Origin: Desulfobulbaceae bacterium
GTDB lineage: Bacteria > Desulfobacterota > Desulfobulbia > Desulfobulbales > Desulfobulbaceae
Reading direction: 5' to 3'
Assembly: GCA_030633145.1 (NCBI GenBank)
Contig: DAOVTM010000183.1
Location: 1 to 7,914 of the forward strand
Length of the DNA: 7,914 bases
Part shown: positions 1-6,085 of the stretch, in pieces
Layout of the letters: the number at the start of each line of letters is the position of its first letter
Numbering within the stretch: the stretch's first letter is position 1
The notes under the pieces: generated by a model
The model's database searches: none
What the model was told of the DNA's origin: nothing
Seen by the model: the letters and a program-made list of their open reading frames with translations, nothing else
Position numbers and translations under genes: made by a program

Positions 1-1427
1 ACCCGCATCACCGGCACCTCTGCCTCCTCTTCTATCTGGAATTTGTTGACTCCGACAATAACCTGTTCACCGGATTCAATCGCCTGCTGGTATTGATAGG
101 CCGAGTCTTCAATCTGTCCGGCAATAAAGCCGTTTTCAATACAGGCAACCACCCCGCCGAACTGATCAACCTGCTTAATCAGTTCCAGGGCCTCTGCTTC
201 AATGGTATCGGTGAGCTGTTCAATATACCAGGAACCGGCCAGGGGATCCACAGTGTCGGCCACCCCGGATTCGTGGGCGATAACCTGCTGGGTACGCAAG
301 GCGGTTCGTACCGAGTCTTCGGTGGGCAGGGACAGAGCCTCATCCCGGGAGTTGGTATGCAGCGACTGGGTACCGCCCAGAACAGCGGCCAGGGCCTGGA
401 TGGTAACCCGGACGATATTGTTGTCCACCTGTTGGGCGGTCAGGGTAGATCCGCCGGTCTGGGTATGAAAGCGGAGCATCATGGTGGATGGTTTTTCCGC
501 TTTGAACCGATCCCGCAACAGGGTTGCCCACAACCTGCGTGCGGCTCGGAATTTAGCAACCTCTTCCAGCAGGTTGGAGGAGGCGTTGAAGAAAAAGGCC
601 AGGCGCGGGGCAAATACGTCCAGCTCAAGCCCGGCATCCAGGGCGGTCTGGATATAGGTTAAACCGTTGGCAAGGGTAAAGGCGACCTCCTGGGATGCTG
701 TAGAACCCGCCTCCCGGATATGGTAACCCGAGATGGAGATGGTGTTGAATTTCGGGGCCTTGTCCGCACACCACTGGAAGATATTGGTGATCAAGCGCAG
801 GGACGGCTTTGGTGGAAAGATATAGGTGCCACGGGCAACGTATTCCTTGAGGATGTCATTCTGGATGGTACCCTTGATCTCTTCACTGGCAACCCCCTGT
901 TTTTCCGCAACCACGATGTACATGGCCAGTAGAACCATGGCCGGGGAGTTGATGGTCATGGAGGTGGAGATTCGATCCAGGGGAATGCGGTCAAAGAGGG
1001 TCTCCACATCGGCCAGGGTATCAATGGCAACCCCGACCTTGCCCACCTCGCCCAGGGACATGGGGTCGTCTGAGTCATAGCCGATCTGTGTGGGCAGGTC
1101 AAAGGCCACAGAGAGACCGGTCTGGCCCTGGTCGAGCAGATAGCGGTAGCGGGCATTGGACTCGGCAGCAGTGGAAAAACCGGCATACTGGCGCATGGTC
1201 CACAACCGTCCTCGGTACATGGTGGGCTGCACTCCCCGGGTAAAGGGAAAGCGGCCTGGAAAACCGATCCTGTCGAGTCGGTTTTCCTCCCCGTCCTCGG
1301 GCAAGGCTAACCGCTCCACCTCACGTCCGCCGTGGCAGGTGAATGACTCTTTGCGCTCTGGAAAACGATTCAAGGCTTTGGCTAACTCGTTTTCCTGCCA
1401 GTCTTCTTCTGGTCGCTTCTCGTTCAT
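1..1427 (-). CDS. Methylmalonyl-CoA mutase, large (catalytic) subunit; C-terminus beyond the left edge
   Basis: Adenosylcobalamin-dependent enzyme that interconverts succinyl-CoA and methylmalonyl-CoA in the cytoplasm, the key step of propionate formation or oxidation. About 475 codons are visible and open to the edge. The TIM-barrel core is very well conserved: RGVQPTM, RLWTMRQYAGF, GLSVAFDLPTQ, GTIQNDILKEY, SISGYHIREAG, LGGTQSLHTNS and VGVNKF are all present. Active-site residues fall at Y81, R199 and H236. Their spacing of 118 and 37 matches Tyr89, Arg207 and His244 of the Propionibacterium enzyme. Tyr and Arg at these places favour methylmalonyl-CoA mutase over isobutyryl-CoA mutase, which has Phe and Gln. 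The N-terminus resembles the roughly 550-residue large-subunit type, so the B12-binding domain may be a separate gene; the cut end leaves this open. I chose the ATG at 1427 because AGGTGA lies 10 bases before it. An in-frame ATG at 1460 has no ribosome binding site. Confidence 0.95.
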   Translation of the reverse strand, partial: MNEKRPEEDWQENELAKALNRFPERKESFTCHGGREVERLALPEDGEENRLDRIGFPGRFPFTRGVQPTMYRGRLWTMRQYAGFSTAAESNARYRYLLDQGQTGLSVAFDLPTQIGYDSDDPMSLGEVGKVGVAIDTLADVETLFDRIPLDRISTSMTINSPAMVLLAMYIVVAEKQGVASEEIKGTIQNDILKEYVARGTYIFPPKPSLRLITNIFQWCADKAPKFNTISISGYHIREAGSTASQEVAFTLANGLTYIQTALDAGLELDVFAPRLAFFFNASSNLLEEVAKFRAARRLWATLLRDRFKAEKPSTMMLRFHTQTGGSTLTAQQVDNNIVRVTIQALAAVLGGTQSLHTNSRDEALSLPTEDSVRTALRTQQVIAHESGVADTVDPLAGSWYIEQLTDTIEAEALELIKQVDQFGGVVACIENGFIAGQIEDSAYQYQQAIESGEQVIVGVNKFQIEEEAEVPVMR

Positions 1428-1491
1428 GGTCAGCTTTTCACCTGTTTTTTTTACGTTCATCGTGTTCAAGGAATAAGTACACCCTTTGAGG

Positions 1492-1983
1492 CTAAAGAGG
1501 TGATTGGTGATCCTTTACAAGATTATTCAAATGAGTAACAGGTGAGTGATAACCAACTGCTATCATCTCTTGTAAGGCATCATTACTCACATCCAGTGTC
1601 ATTTGTTTCTGACGTACCAAAGCAGCAAGAATGCCTAAAGTCCCTGTAAAAGGTATCAATAATCGCATTGCCCAACGCCGCGCATCTTTATCATCAGTTG
1701 CTATTTTGAATTTTCTGTGAAAGGCAATAGAAAGGCAGGCTGCTTCGCCTTTTCCTAAATGATCATTCAAATGATAAAACTGATTGTTTTCAGCATCGGT
1801 TAATTGGAAGCGATGCAGCCACGACCAATCACACTTTGGTAATCGACCAAGCTGTACACCTCTTTCCATTTCTTGAAATACCTGTTTCGATGTTCCAACA
1901 CCTTCTGCAAATGCTTGCCAAAGACATTCAGGTTGCTGGATTACGGCAAAGTTGGACAATACTGTATTATCAAGCAGAATCAT
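1492..1983 (-). CDS. PIN-domain nuclease, probable toxin of a type II toxin-antitoxin pair (DUF3368-like)
   Basis: Small 163-residue protein with the acidic residues of a PIN nuclease: D5 in the opening LLDNTVLSNF strand, E38/E40 in QVFQEME, E80 in GKGEAACLSIA, and D97/D98 in ATDDKDARRWA. The following FTGTLGILAAL segment is typical of the COG2405/DUF3368 branch, which lies downstream of UPF0175 proteins. PIN toxins of this kind are metal-dependent RNases; the RNA target cannot be read from the sequence. The ATG overlaps the antitoxin stop as ATGA and no strong ribosome binding site is seen, so translational coupling is likely. GC content is roughly 38-40% in the lines I counted, well below the flanking genes, which suggests acquisition. 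All expected acidic positions are present, so the toxin looks intact. The stop is only 31-64 bases from the mutase start. Confidence 0.82.
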   Translation of the reverse strand: MILLDNTVLSNFAVIQQPECLWQAFAEGVGTSKQVFQEMERGVQLGRLPKCDWSWLHRFQLTDAENNQFYHLNDHLGKGEAACLSIAFHRKFKIATDDKDARRWAMRLLIPFTGTLGILAALVRQKQMTLDVSNDALQEMIAVGYHSPVTHLNNLVKDHQSPL

Positions 1984-2303
1984 TCTACTTCAGACTTTTC
2001 TCTGGTCGATTCGTTCCATTGAGAGATTGCTGATACTTCCGCCTGAGCCTCTTCTTTTGTCTCAGCACCCATACGAATCGGAATACCTTGTTCCTTGAAT
2101 CTGTCCTGTAGTTCAAGGCGATGTATGCCTAATAGTTCAGCAGCCTTACCTAAATTAATTTCTTGATCCAGATAAGCTCCAACAACGAGTAACCAGTTTA
2201 ATTCAGGTTGACTGGTCAAGGTGTCATCAATGATTTGATCAACGAGTTCTGGACGAAACTGTCTGACTTTTGTTAACTGATCATACGTCCATGATTGTAT
2301 CAT
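1980..2303 (-). CDS. UPF0175 family antitoxin, partner of the PIN toxin
   Basis: 107-residue protein, first gene of a two-gene cassette with the PIN nuclease. The middle part, about residues 41-76 (GAYLDQEINLGKAAELLGI, then HRLELQDRFKEQGIPI), matches the UPF0175/COG2886 pattern: a short helix-turn-helix-like segment with LGKAAELLG and a GIPI ending. The tail is acidic, with many Glu residues after position 81, as expected for a segment that binds and blocks a nuclease. Such antitoxins usually also bind their own promoter; that is family knowledge, not shown here. The start is supported by AGGA seven bases before the ATG. It is somewhat longer than the usual 80-90 residues. It ends in an ATGA overlap with the toxin. 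Confidence 0.8.
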   Translation of the reverse strand: MIQSWTYDQLTKVRQFRPELVDQIIDDTLTSQPELNWLLVVGAYLDQEINLGKAAELLGIHRLELQDRFKEQGIPIRMGAETKEEAQAEVSAISQWNESTREKSEVE

Positions 2304-2350
2304 TGCTTTTTCCTGTTTGGTGTATCCTTGAATTCAATGCGAGTATGTGT

Positions 2351-2379
2351 ACTAATTAAAATAGTATCACACCTGTCAA
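2351..2379 (-). promoter_or_regulatory. Candidate promoter of the toxin-antitoxin cassette
   Basis: A perfect TTGACA lies at 2374-2379 on the minus strand, about 70 bases upstream of the antitoxin start. At a 17-base spacing the -10 is poor (ATTAGT). An alternative is an extended -10, TGTGATACT, around 2363-2371. The region is AT-rich. Just downstream, AGTA-TGTG-TACT is a small inverted repeat that could serve an autoregulator, but it is short. Confidence 0.3.
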
Positions 2380-2421
2380 ACCAATAAAACAAATATATTC
2401 ATTGCCCAGAGAAATGGCGGA

Positions 2422-2466
2422 GTAGAAAAAGAAAAAGGCATGGGATAATGGTCATCCTATGCCTTT
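2422..2466 (-). terminator. Rho-independent terminator downstream of tRNA-Arg
   Basis: Arms 2434-2446 and 2454-2466 pair over 13 positions with one mismatch (AAAGGCAT core), around a 7-base loop. On the minus strand the hairpin is followed by TTTTTCTTTTT. It sits between the tRNA and the toxin-antitoxin cassette, so it should end the tRNA transcript (and any RNase E/G read-through) and insulate the cassette. Confidence 0.8.
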
Positions 2467-2479
2467 AACTGTATTATGG

Positions 2480-2494
2480 CTACACAATGTGTAG
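2480..2494. repeat. 15-base perfect interrupted palindrome
   Basis: CTACACA-A-TGTGTAG, two 7-base arms around one base, located between the tRNA 3' end and its terminator. It could be an operator, or a small hairpin in the tRNA 3' trailer. The function is unknown. Confidence 0.5.
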
Positions 2495-2524
2495 ATATGG
2501 AAACAAGCTAACGCTTGAGTTGTT

Positions 2525-2601
2525 TGGTGCGCCTGGCAGGATTCGAACCTGCTACCCTCGAATTCGTAGTCCGATACTCTATCCAGATGAGCTACAGGCG
2601 C
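2525..2601 (-). tRNA. tRNA-Arg (anticodon ACG), CCA encoded
   Basis: A complete cloverleaf of 77 bases including CCA. The acceptor stem GCGCCTG pairs with CAGGCGC, with discriminator A. The D stem is GCTC/GAGT with one G-U pair. The anticodon stem TCGGA/TTCGA carries the loop CTACGAA, giving anticodon ACG. The T arm is GCAGG-TTCGAAT-CCTGC and the variable loop has 5 bases. A34 is normally changed to inosine by TadA so that CGU, CGC and CGA are read; this is family knowledge. The gene has its own promoter and terminator, 71 bases downstream of the RNase E/G stop on the same strand. Confidence 0.98.
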
Positions 2602-2613
2602 AATGGATGCATC

Positions 2614-2642
2614 TTTATACCCTAGTCAGGAATTTTTGACAA
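2614..2642 (-). promoter_or_regulatory. Sigma-70-type promoter of tRNA-Arg
   Basis: TTGTCA at 2637-2642 and TATAAA at 2614-2619 on the minus strand with an exact 17-base spacer, each 5 of 6 to consensus. The start point should be near 2607, leaving a leader of about 6 bases before the tRNA. An A-rich tract lies just upstream of the -35, where an UP element would be. Confidence 0.75.
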
Positions 2643-2652
2643 GGAATTTTTG
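2628..2652. repeat. 11-base direct repeat in the tRNA promoter
   Basis: AGGAATTTTTG occurs at 2628-2638 and again at 2642-2652, a 14-base period. One copy overlaps the -35 and spacer; the other lies directly upstream. It may be a tandem protein-binding or UP-like site, or just a local duplication. Confidence 0.6.
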
Positions 2653-2672
2653 CCAGCTCCTCGCAGAAGGGG

Positions 2673-4676
2673 TTAAGCCTGTTCGTTCGTCTTTACCGGA
2701 GCAGATAGAAAATCGATCTTGTTCTCGCCTGGTTTCATTTCAGGGCGGGGAATAATATCTATGGTGGACTGGTGTTTACTCTCAAGCTCGGTCAGTTCAA
2801 GCCGTTTTTTGTTCAACAGGTACTGGCCGACCTCCAAAGGCAGGCGAGCCTCCACCCGGCTGACATTTTTACGGCTGACCCCGGTCTGGATCCGGCGCAG
2901 ATAGAACAGAGCCAGGGTCTCAACGGAACGAACCACCCCCCGTCCATCACAGTATTCACAGCGGCGATAACTGCCCTTTTCAATAGGCGCACCCATCTTC
3001 TGCCGAGAGATCTGCATGAGTCCGAAACGGGAAATACGGCTGAGTCCTACCTTGGCCTTGTCCCGTTTCATGGCGTTTTTGACCTGTTTTTCCACGTCCT
3101 TGATATGCTTCTTGCTGCGCATGTCGATGAAGTCAACCACGATCAGGCCGCCCAGGTCGCGCAAGCGGAGCTGCCGGGCCAGTTCATCTGCGGCCTCCAT
3201 ATTGGCCAGGAAGATGGATTCCTCGAAATCCCCTTTTTTAGAGGTTCGTCCCGAGTTGACATCAATGGCAACCAAAGCCTCGGTGGGATCGATGACGATG
3301 GAGCCGCCCGAGGGCAGCGGTACCTGTGGCTGATAGATCGACTCGATCTGCTCTTCAATATTATTCTGATTAAAGAGCGGCTTGACACCTTTGTGCAGTC
3401 TAACCTGCACCTTTTTCTGTCGAGCCGGTAAAAGGCTGACAAACTGGGTGACCTGCTCATAGGATTCCTGGGTATCAACCGTGATCTCCTGGATATCCGG
3501 GACAAAATGATCACGGAGAAAGCGAACCACAGTGTCCTGCTCCTCAAAGACCAGGGCTGGTGTTTCGCTGCTCTGGCCTTTCTCTTTGATCTCTTTCCAC
3601 AATCCAAGGAGAAAACGGAGATCCAGCTGCAGGGCGGTCTTGGTGATCTCTGCGCTGGCAGTACGAACAATATAACCGATTCCCTCGGGAATCTTCAGGG
3701 TGTTCATGATCTCTCGCAACCGTCCCCGCTGACCTTCCCCTGCGATTTTACGGGAAATTCCGTGGCTGTCGCTGCCGGGCATCAGCACCAGGCTGCGACC
3801 GGGCAGGGAGAGATAGGTCGTCATGTTGGCACCCTTATTGCCGGTTACCTCCTTGACCACCTGAACCAGCACCTCCTGGCCCCGCTGGACAACGTCTTCA
3901 ATCTTCAGTTTTTTCCACTGCTGTTCCTTGATCAGTTTACGGCTTTTTTCACTGATATCTGCCTTGTAGTATTCTGGATGGATGTCACTGAAGGGGAGAA
4001 AGCCGTTGCGGCCGGTACCGATTTCCACAAAGGCGGACTGCAGGTTGGCCTCCACAGCCACGATCCTGCCCTTATAGATATTATTCTTGGTTCGTTCCCG
4101 AACCACGGTGTTGACATGGAACGATTCAAGGCGACCGTTTTCCAGCAAAGCAATACGGCACTCCTCAGGTTCTTCAGCATTAATCAATAGCTTGGAAATG
4201 ACCTTTTTTTCTTTTTTCTGCTTCGCAGAGGCGGGCTTGTCACTCTTTTCATTACGGCTCTGTCCCCTTTTCGCTTTTTGCGGCTGTTTTTCAGAGGGTT
4301 GCTCTGCCTTTTTGCTGCTGGTATTGGTTGTTTCTTTTTTTATTTCCTCTTTTTTTACCTCTGGTACTGCCTCGGTTTTTGTAGTATCAGCAGCTTTAAC
4401 ATCAACAGCTTTTGCATTGCGCTTTACGGCTGGCTTTGGGGATCGTTTCGGCTGCGGCTGCGGTTTCGGCTTTGCCTTGGCAGTGGTTTTCTTTTGCGGT
4501 TTTTCCTTTGCGGCCTTCTTAGGCGCAGCTTTCTTGGGTGTAGCTTTCTTTTTTTCCGGTTTATCCCCGGTTTTGATACTGCTCTTCCACCAGGCACCGG
4601 TACTTACCTTGCGCACGGGTTTGCTGCTCTCGTTGTCCTTTTCCCGGTCTGCCGGGGTCTTTTCGCTCTTACTCAT
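2673..4676 (-). CDS. rng: RNase E/G family endoribonuclease with long basic N-terminal extension
   Basis: Single-strand endoribonuclease for mRNA decay and rRNA/tRNA processing. Residues 1-155 are low-complexity, rich in Lys, Ala, Pro and Gln, probably disordered and RNA-binding. An S1-like domain follows at about 195-290 (YKGRIVAVEANLQSAFVEIG, GRNGFLPFSDIHPEYY). The catalytic domain has the metal-binding aspartates D472 (AIDVNSGR) and D515 (LIVVDFIDM). Their 43-residue spacing equals that of D303 and D346 in E. coli RNase E. The Zn-link CxxC is C573/C576, 58 residues after D515, also as in E. coli. The C-terminal part is short, so there is no RNase E-like degradosome scaffold; the core is RNase G-like and the extra sequence is N-terminal. 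The ATG is supported by AAAGGA four bases before it. It follows the radical SAM gene by 41 bases, probably as an operon. No terminator is seen after its stop, before the tRNA. Confidence 0.95.
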   Translation of the reverse strand: MSKSEKTPADREKDNESSKPVRKVSTGAWWKSSIKTGDKPEKKKATPKKAAPKKAAKEKPQKKTTAKAKPKPQPQPKRSPKPAVKRNAKAVDVKAADTTKTEAVPEVKKEEIKKETTNTSSKKAEQPSEKQPQKAKRGQSRNEKSDKPASAKQKKEKKVISKLLINAEEPEECRIALLENGRLESFHVNTVVRERTKNNIYKGRIVAVEANLQSAFVEIGTGRNGFLPFSDIHPEYYKADISEKSRKLIKEQQWKKLKIEDVVQRGQEVLVQVVKEVTGNKGANMTTYLSLPGRSLVLMPGSDSHGISRKIAGEGQRGRLREIMNTLKIPEGIGYIVRTASAEITKTALQLDLRFLLGLWKEIKEKGQSSETPALVFEEQDTVVRFLRDHFVPDIQEITVDTQESYEQVTQFVSLLPARQKKVQVRLHKGVKPLFNQNNIEEQIESIYQPQVPLPSGGSIVIDPTEALVAIDVNSGRTSKKGDFEESIFLANMEAADELARQLRLRDLGGLIVVDFIDMRSKKHIKDVEKQVKNAMKRDKAKVGLSRISRFGLMQISRQKMGAPIEKGSYRRCEYCDGRGVVRSVETLALFYLRRIQTGVSRKNVSRVEARLPLEVGQYLLNKKRLELTELESKHQSTIDIIPRPEMKPGENKIDFLSAPVKTNEQA

Positions 4677-4717
4677 GGTTTCCTTTACTCAAATAGTATT
4701 TTTTTCAGCAGCCAGTC

Positions 4718-5701
4718 TTATTCCGGTCGTAGTTGATAGTAAAGCCTGTCGTTATGGATCCGTTGCTGTACTTTTCGGTCCTGGACAAGCGAATCAAGAA
4801 GCTGCTCAACTTTGTCCGCACCACCGAGATGGAAGGTGCGGTTAATATCTGCGGCTGTACATGGCCGCCGTTTTAACATCTCTGTAATCTCAGCCAGCAA
4901 TGGTGCCTTGTCTGCCTCACTGGTTAGCTGATGCTCTCTTTGTTCTGCCTGTTCGTCCTCTTGACTGGCACCTTTTGCCAGTAAATCCACAGGTGGGCCT
5001 GCCTCTGTCAGCTGCTCTCCGATGGCCTTCATCTGCTGTTGCTCAAGGGGCTGGGCAAAAGACTCCAGGGGAGGACGGGCCACGGTATTCAACTGAATTC
5101 GGTCGATCCGCATCTGCTTGATAACCCGGCACAGGGCAGCCACATCTTCGGCTGAGTCATTGATCCCTCGAGCCAGGAGAATCTCCAACCACAGTTTTCC
5201 CGAATAGGCATGGGAAAATGAAATTAATCCCTCAATGATCTCTTCCAGGTCAAGGCAGGTGGCCGGGCGGTCAATTTTTCTGAAACTGTCGAGCCGGGCG
5301 GAATCAAGGGAGGGGATAACTATATCCAACTGCGCTAACTCGTTGCATACCTGCGGATCGGACAGGGTTGTTCCGTTGGTCAAAACTGCGATAGGTTTTG
5401 CCGTACTCTCCTTGAGGTGAGCCGCAACTCTTCCAAACCCCGAGTGGAGGGTCGGTTCTCCACTGGCGGTGATGGTCACAAAGTCGAGTTCAGCGACCTG
5501 TTCCGGCTGCTGGCACCAGTGGTCTATCTCTCTGATAATATCAGCGGTCGGCACATACTCGGCTCGTTCACAGGTCAGGTGCGTGGTTGCACCTACCTCG
5601 CAGTAAATGCAGTTTAAGTTGCAGATTTTTTTCTGGAAGAGGTCTATGCCAAGAGAACGTCCGAGGCGCCTGGAATTCACCGGGCCGAAGATATGATTCA
5701 T
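4718..5701 (-). CDS. Radical SAM protein (COG0731-like Fe-S oxidoreductase)
   Basis: 327-residue protein that should bind a 4Fe-4S cluster and S-adenosylmethionine. The opening FGPVNSRRLGRSLGIDL is the hallmark N-terminus of the COG0731 group. The CxxxCxxC motif is C27, C31 and C34 (CNLNCIYC). The SAM-contacting GEP motif is at 81-83 (TASGEPTLH), followed by VLTNGTTL and a conserved LNTVARPP near 204-211. Residues about 262-325 (LLAEITEMLKRRPCTAADIN and on) look like a small winged-helix domain. The substrate is unknown; a role in RNA modification would suit the RNase neighbour, but that is inference. The start is fixed by the conserved N-terminus although no clear ribosome binding site precedes it. 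It is the first gene of the probable operon with RNase E/G. Confidence 0.88.
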   Translation of the reverse strand: MNHIFGPVNSRRLGRSLGIDLFQKKICNLNCIYCEVGATTHLTCERAEYVPTADIIREIDHWCQQPEQVAELDFVTITASGEPTLHSGFGRVAAHLKESTAKPIAVLTNGTTLSDPQVCNELAQLDIVIPSLDSARLDSFRKIDRPATCLDLEEIIEGLISFSHAYSGKLWLEILLARGINDSAEDVAALCRVIKQMRIDRIQLNTVARPPLESFAQPLEQQQMKAIGEQLTEAGPPVDLLAKGASQEDEQAEQREHQLTSEADKAPLLAEITEMLKRRPCTAADINRTFHLGGADKVEQLLDSLVQDRKVQQRIHNDRLYYQLRPE

Positions 5702-5735
5702 AGTAGAGAGTGGTGGAACATCTTTTCTTACAATA

Positions 5736-5764
5736 ATTTAAGCTTGTTCATAAAGCACTTTCAA
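5736..5764 (-). promoter_or_regulatory. Candidate promoter of radical SAM / RNase E/G operon
   Basis: TTGAAA at 5759-5764 and TTAAAT at 5736-5741 on the minus strand, 17-base spacer. This gives a start near 5729 and a leader of about 28 bases. An overlapping alternative is TTGCGA with TATGAA. Confidence 0.45.
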
Positions 5765-5796
5765 CGTAATCGCAACAGTAAAATTGCCTCAGGCGC

Positions 5797-5811
5797 AGAT
5801 AATGATTATTC
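5797..5811. promoter_or_regulatory. Fur-box-like palindrome
   Basis: AGATAATGATTATTC matches the 7-1-7 Fur consensus TGATAATnATTATCA at 11 of 14 fixed positions. The inner ATAAT-G-ATTAT is perfectly symmetric. It lies about 30 bases upstream of the -35 for the radical SAM gene and 45 bases upstream of the -35 proposed for lptD. No Fur gene is in the window and the match is not exact. Confidence 0.35.
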
Positions 5812-5855
5812 CCGTACGGGTAGCACCATCGTTGCCGGTGATTTTCCCTTTTTCC

Positions 5856-5884
5856 TTGACACAAACTGCCAGGAAGCGTAGATT
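5856..5884 (+). promoter_or_regulatory. Candidate lptD promoter, distal
   Basis: A perfect TTGACA (5856-5861), a 17-base spacer, then TAGATT (5879-5884, 4 of 6). It would give a leader of nearly 200 bases including the hairpin at 5960-5991. Confidence 0.45.
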
Positions 5885-5959
5885 TGTAACTCGTACAGTT
5901 TTTTATACTATTGAGAGCCTTATTCTTGCTTTTCCTGGCACAGTTTATGCTTGAGTTAT

Positions 5960-5991
5960 CCTGCAGGTCGGTTTTTTGACCGACTGGCAGG
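5960..5991 (+). other. Stable hairpin in the lptD leader
   Basis: CCTGC-A-G-GTCGGT pairs with ACCGAC-T-G-GCAGG: 12 pairs including one G-U, with a single A-G mismatch, closing a TTTTTG loop. No T-tract follows on the plus strand, so it is not a standard terminator. It could be an mRNA-stability or regulatory element. Confidence 0.5.
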
Positions 5992-6042
5992 TACGCATGG
6001 AAACAGGCAAGAATCAAAGCGGCAAAACCTTGGTTGGATTAC

Positions 6043-6048
6043 TATAAT
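6043..6048 (+). promoter_or_regulatory. Candidate -10 element close to lptD
   Basis: Exact TATAAT 37 bases before the start codon, but no recognisable -35 at 16-18 bases upstream and no TG extension. It would need an activator or be fortuitous. Confidence 0.25.
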
Positions 6049-6085
6049 CCTCCCTCTTTTCAGCACACTACAGGAGTTGGTCGAG

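Larger units (their letters stand above)
5702..6085. other. Divergent intergenic region between radical SAM gene and lptD
   Basis: 384 bases with no convincing gene. It contains promoter candidates facing both ways, a Fur-like palindrome at 5797-5811 directly next to a 10-base palindrome CCCGTACGGG (5811-5820), and a hairpin at 5960-5991. An open frame on the minus strand here (5748-6017) has no family-like sequence and overlaps the promoter elements, so I do not call it. Confidence 0.7.

Noticed and set aside
93..662. 189-residue open frame on the plus strand
   Set aside because: It lies antisense to the mutase, whose minus-strand frame shows exact catalytic motifs; the plus frame is Gly/Gln-rich with no family features.
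1..1427. Isobutyryl-CoA mutase or another acyl-CoA mutase instead of methylmalonyl-CoA mutase
   Set aside because: Tyr in RQYAGF and Arg in VARGTYIFPP are the methylmalonyl-CoA type; isobutyryl-CoA mutase has Phe and Gln there.
2525..2545. tRNA-Arg 3' end as an attachment site for an island carrying the toxin-antitoxin cassette
   Set aside because: No second copy of the tRNA 3' end is seen on the other side of the cassette or elsewhere in the window, and no integrase is present.
2641..2672. Terminator after RNase E/G from the CTTCT-GCG-AGGAG hairpin
   Set aside because: The stem has only five pairs with a G-U, and it is followed by a run of A rather than T on the transcribed strand.
4087..4845. 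252-residue open frame on the plus strand, hydrophobic Phe/Leu/Ala-rich
   Set aside because: It is the mirror of the Lys/Ala-rich N-terminal tail of RNase E/G; the apparent membrane segments are antisense Lys codons, and it also overlaps the operon junction.
5984..6002. Sigma-54-type -24/-12 promoter (TGGCAGG then CATGG) before lptD
   Set aside because: The -24 half is close, but the -12 half lacks the TTGC core, so the match is poor.
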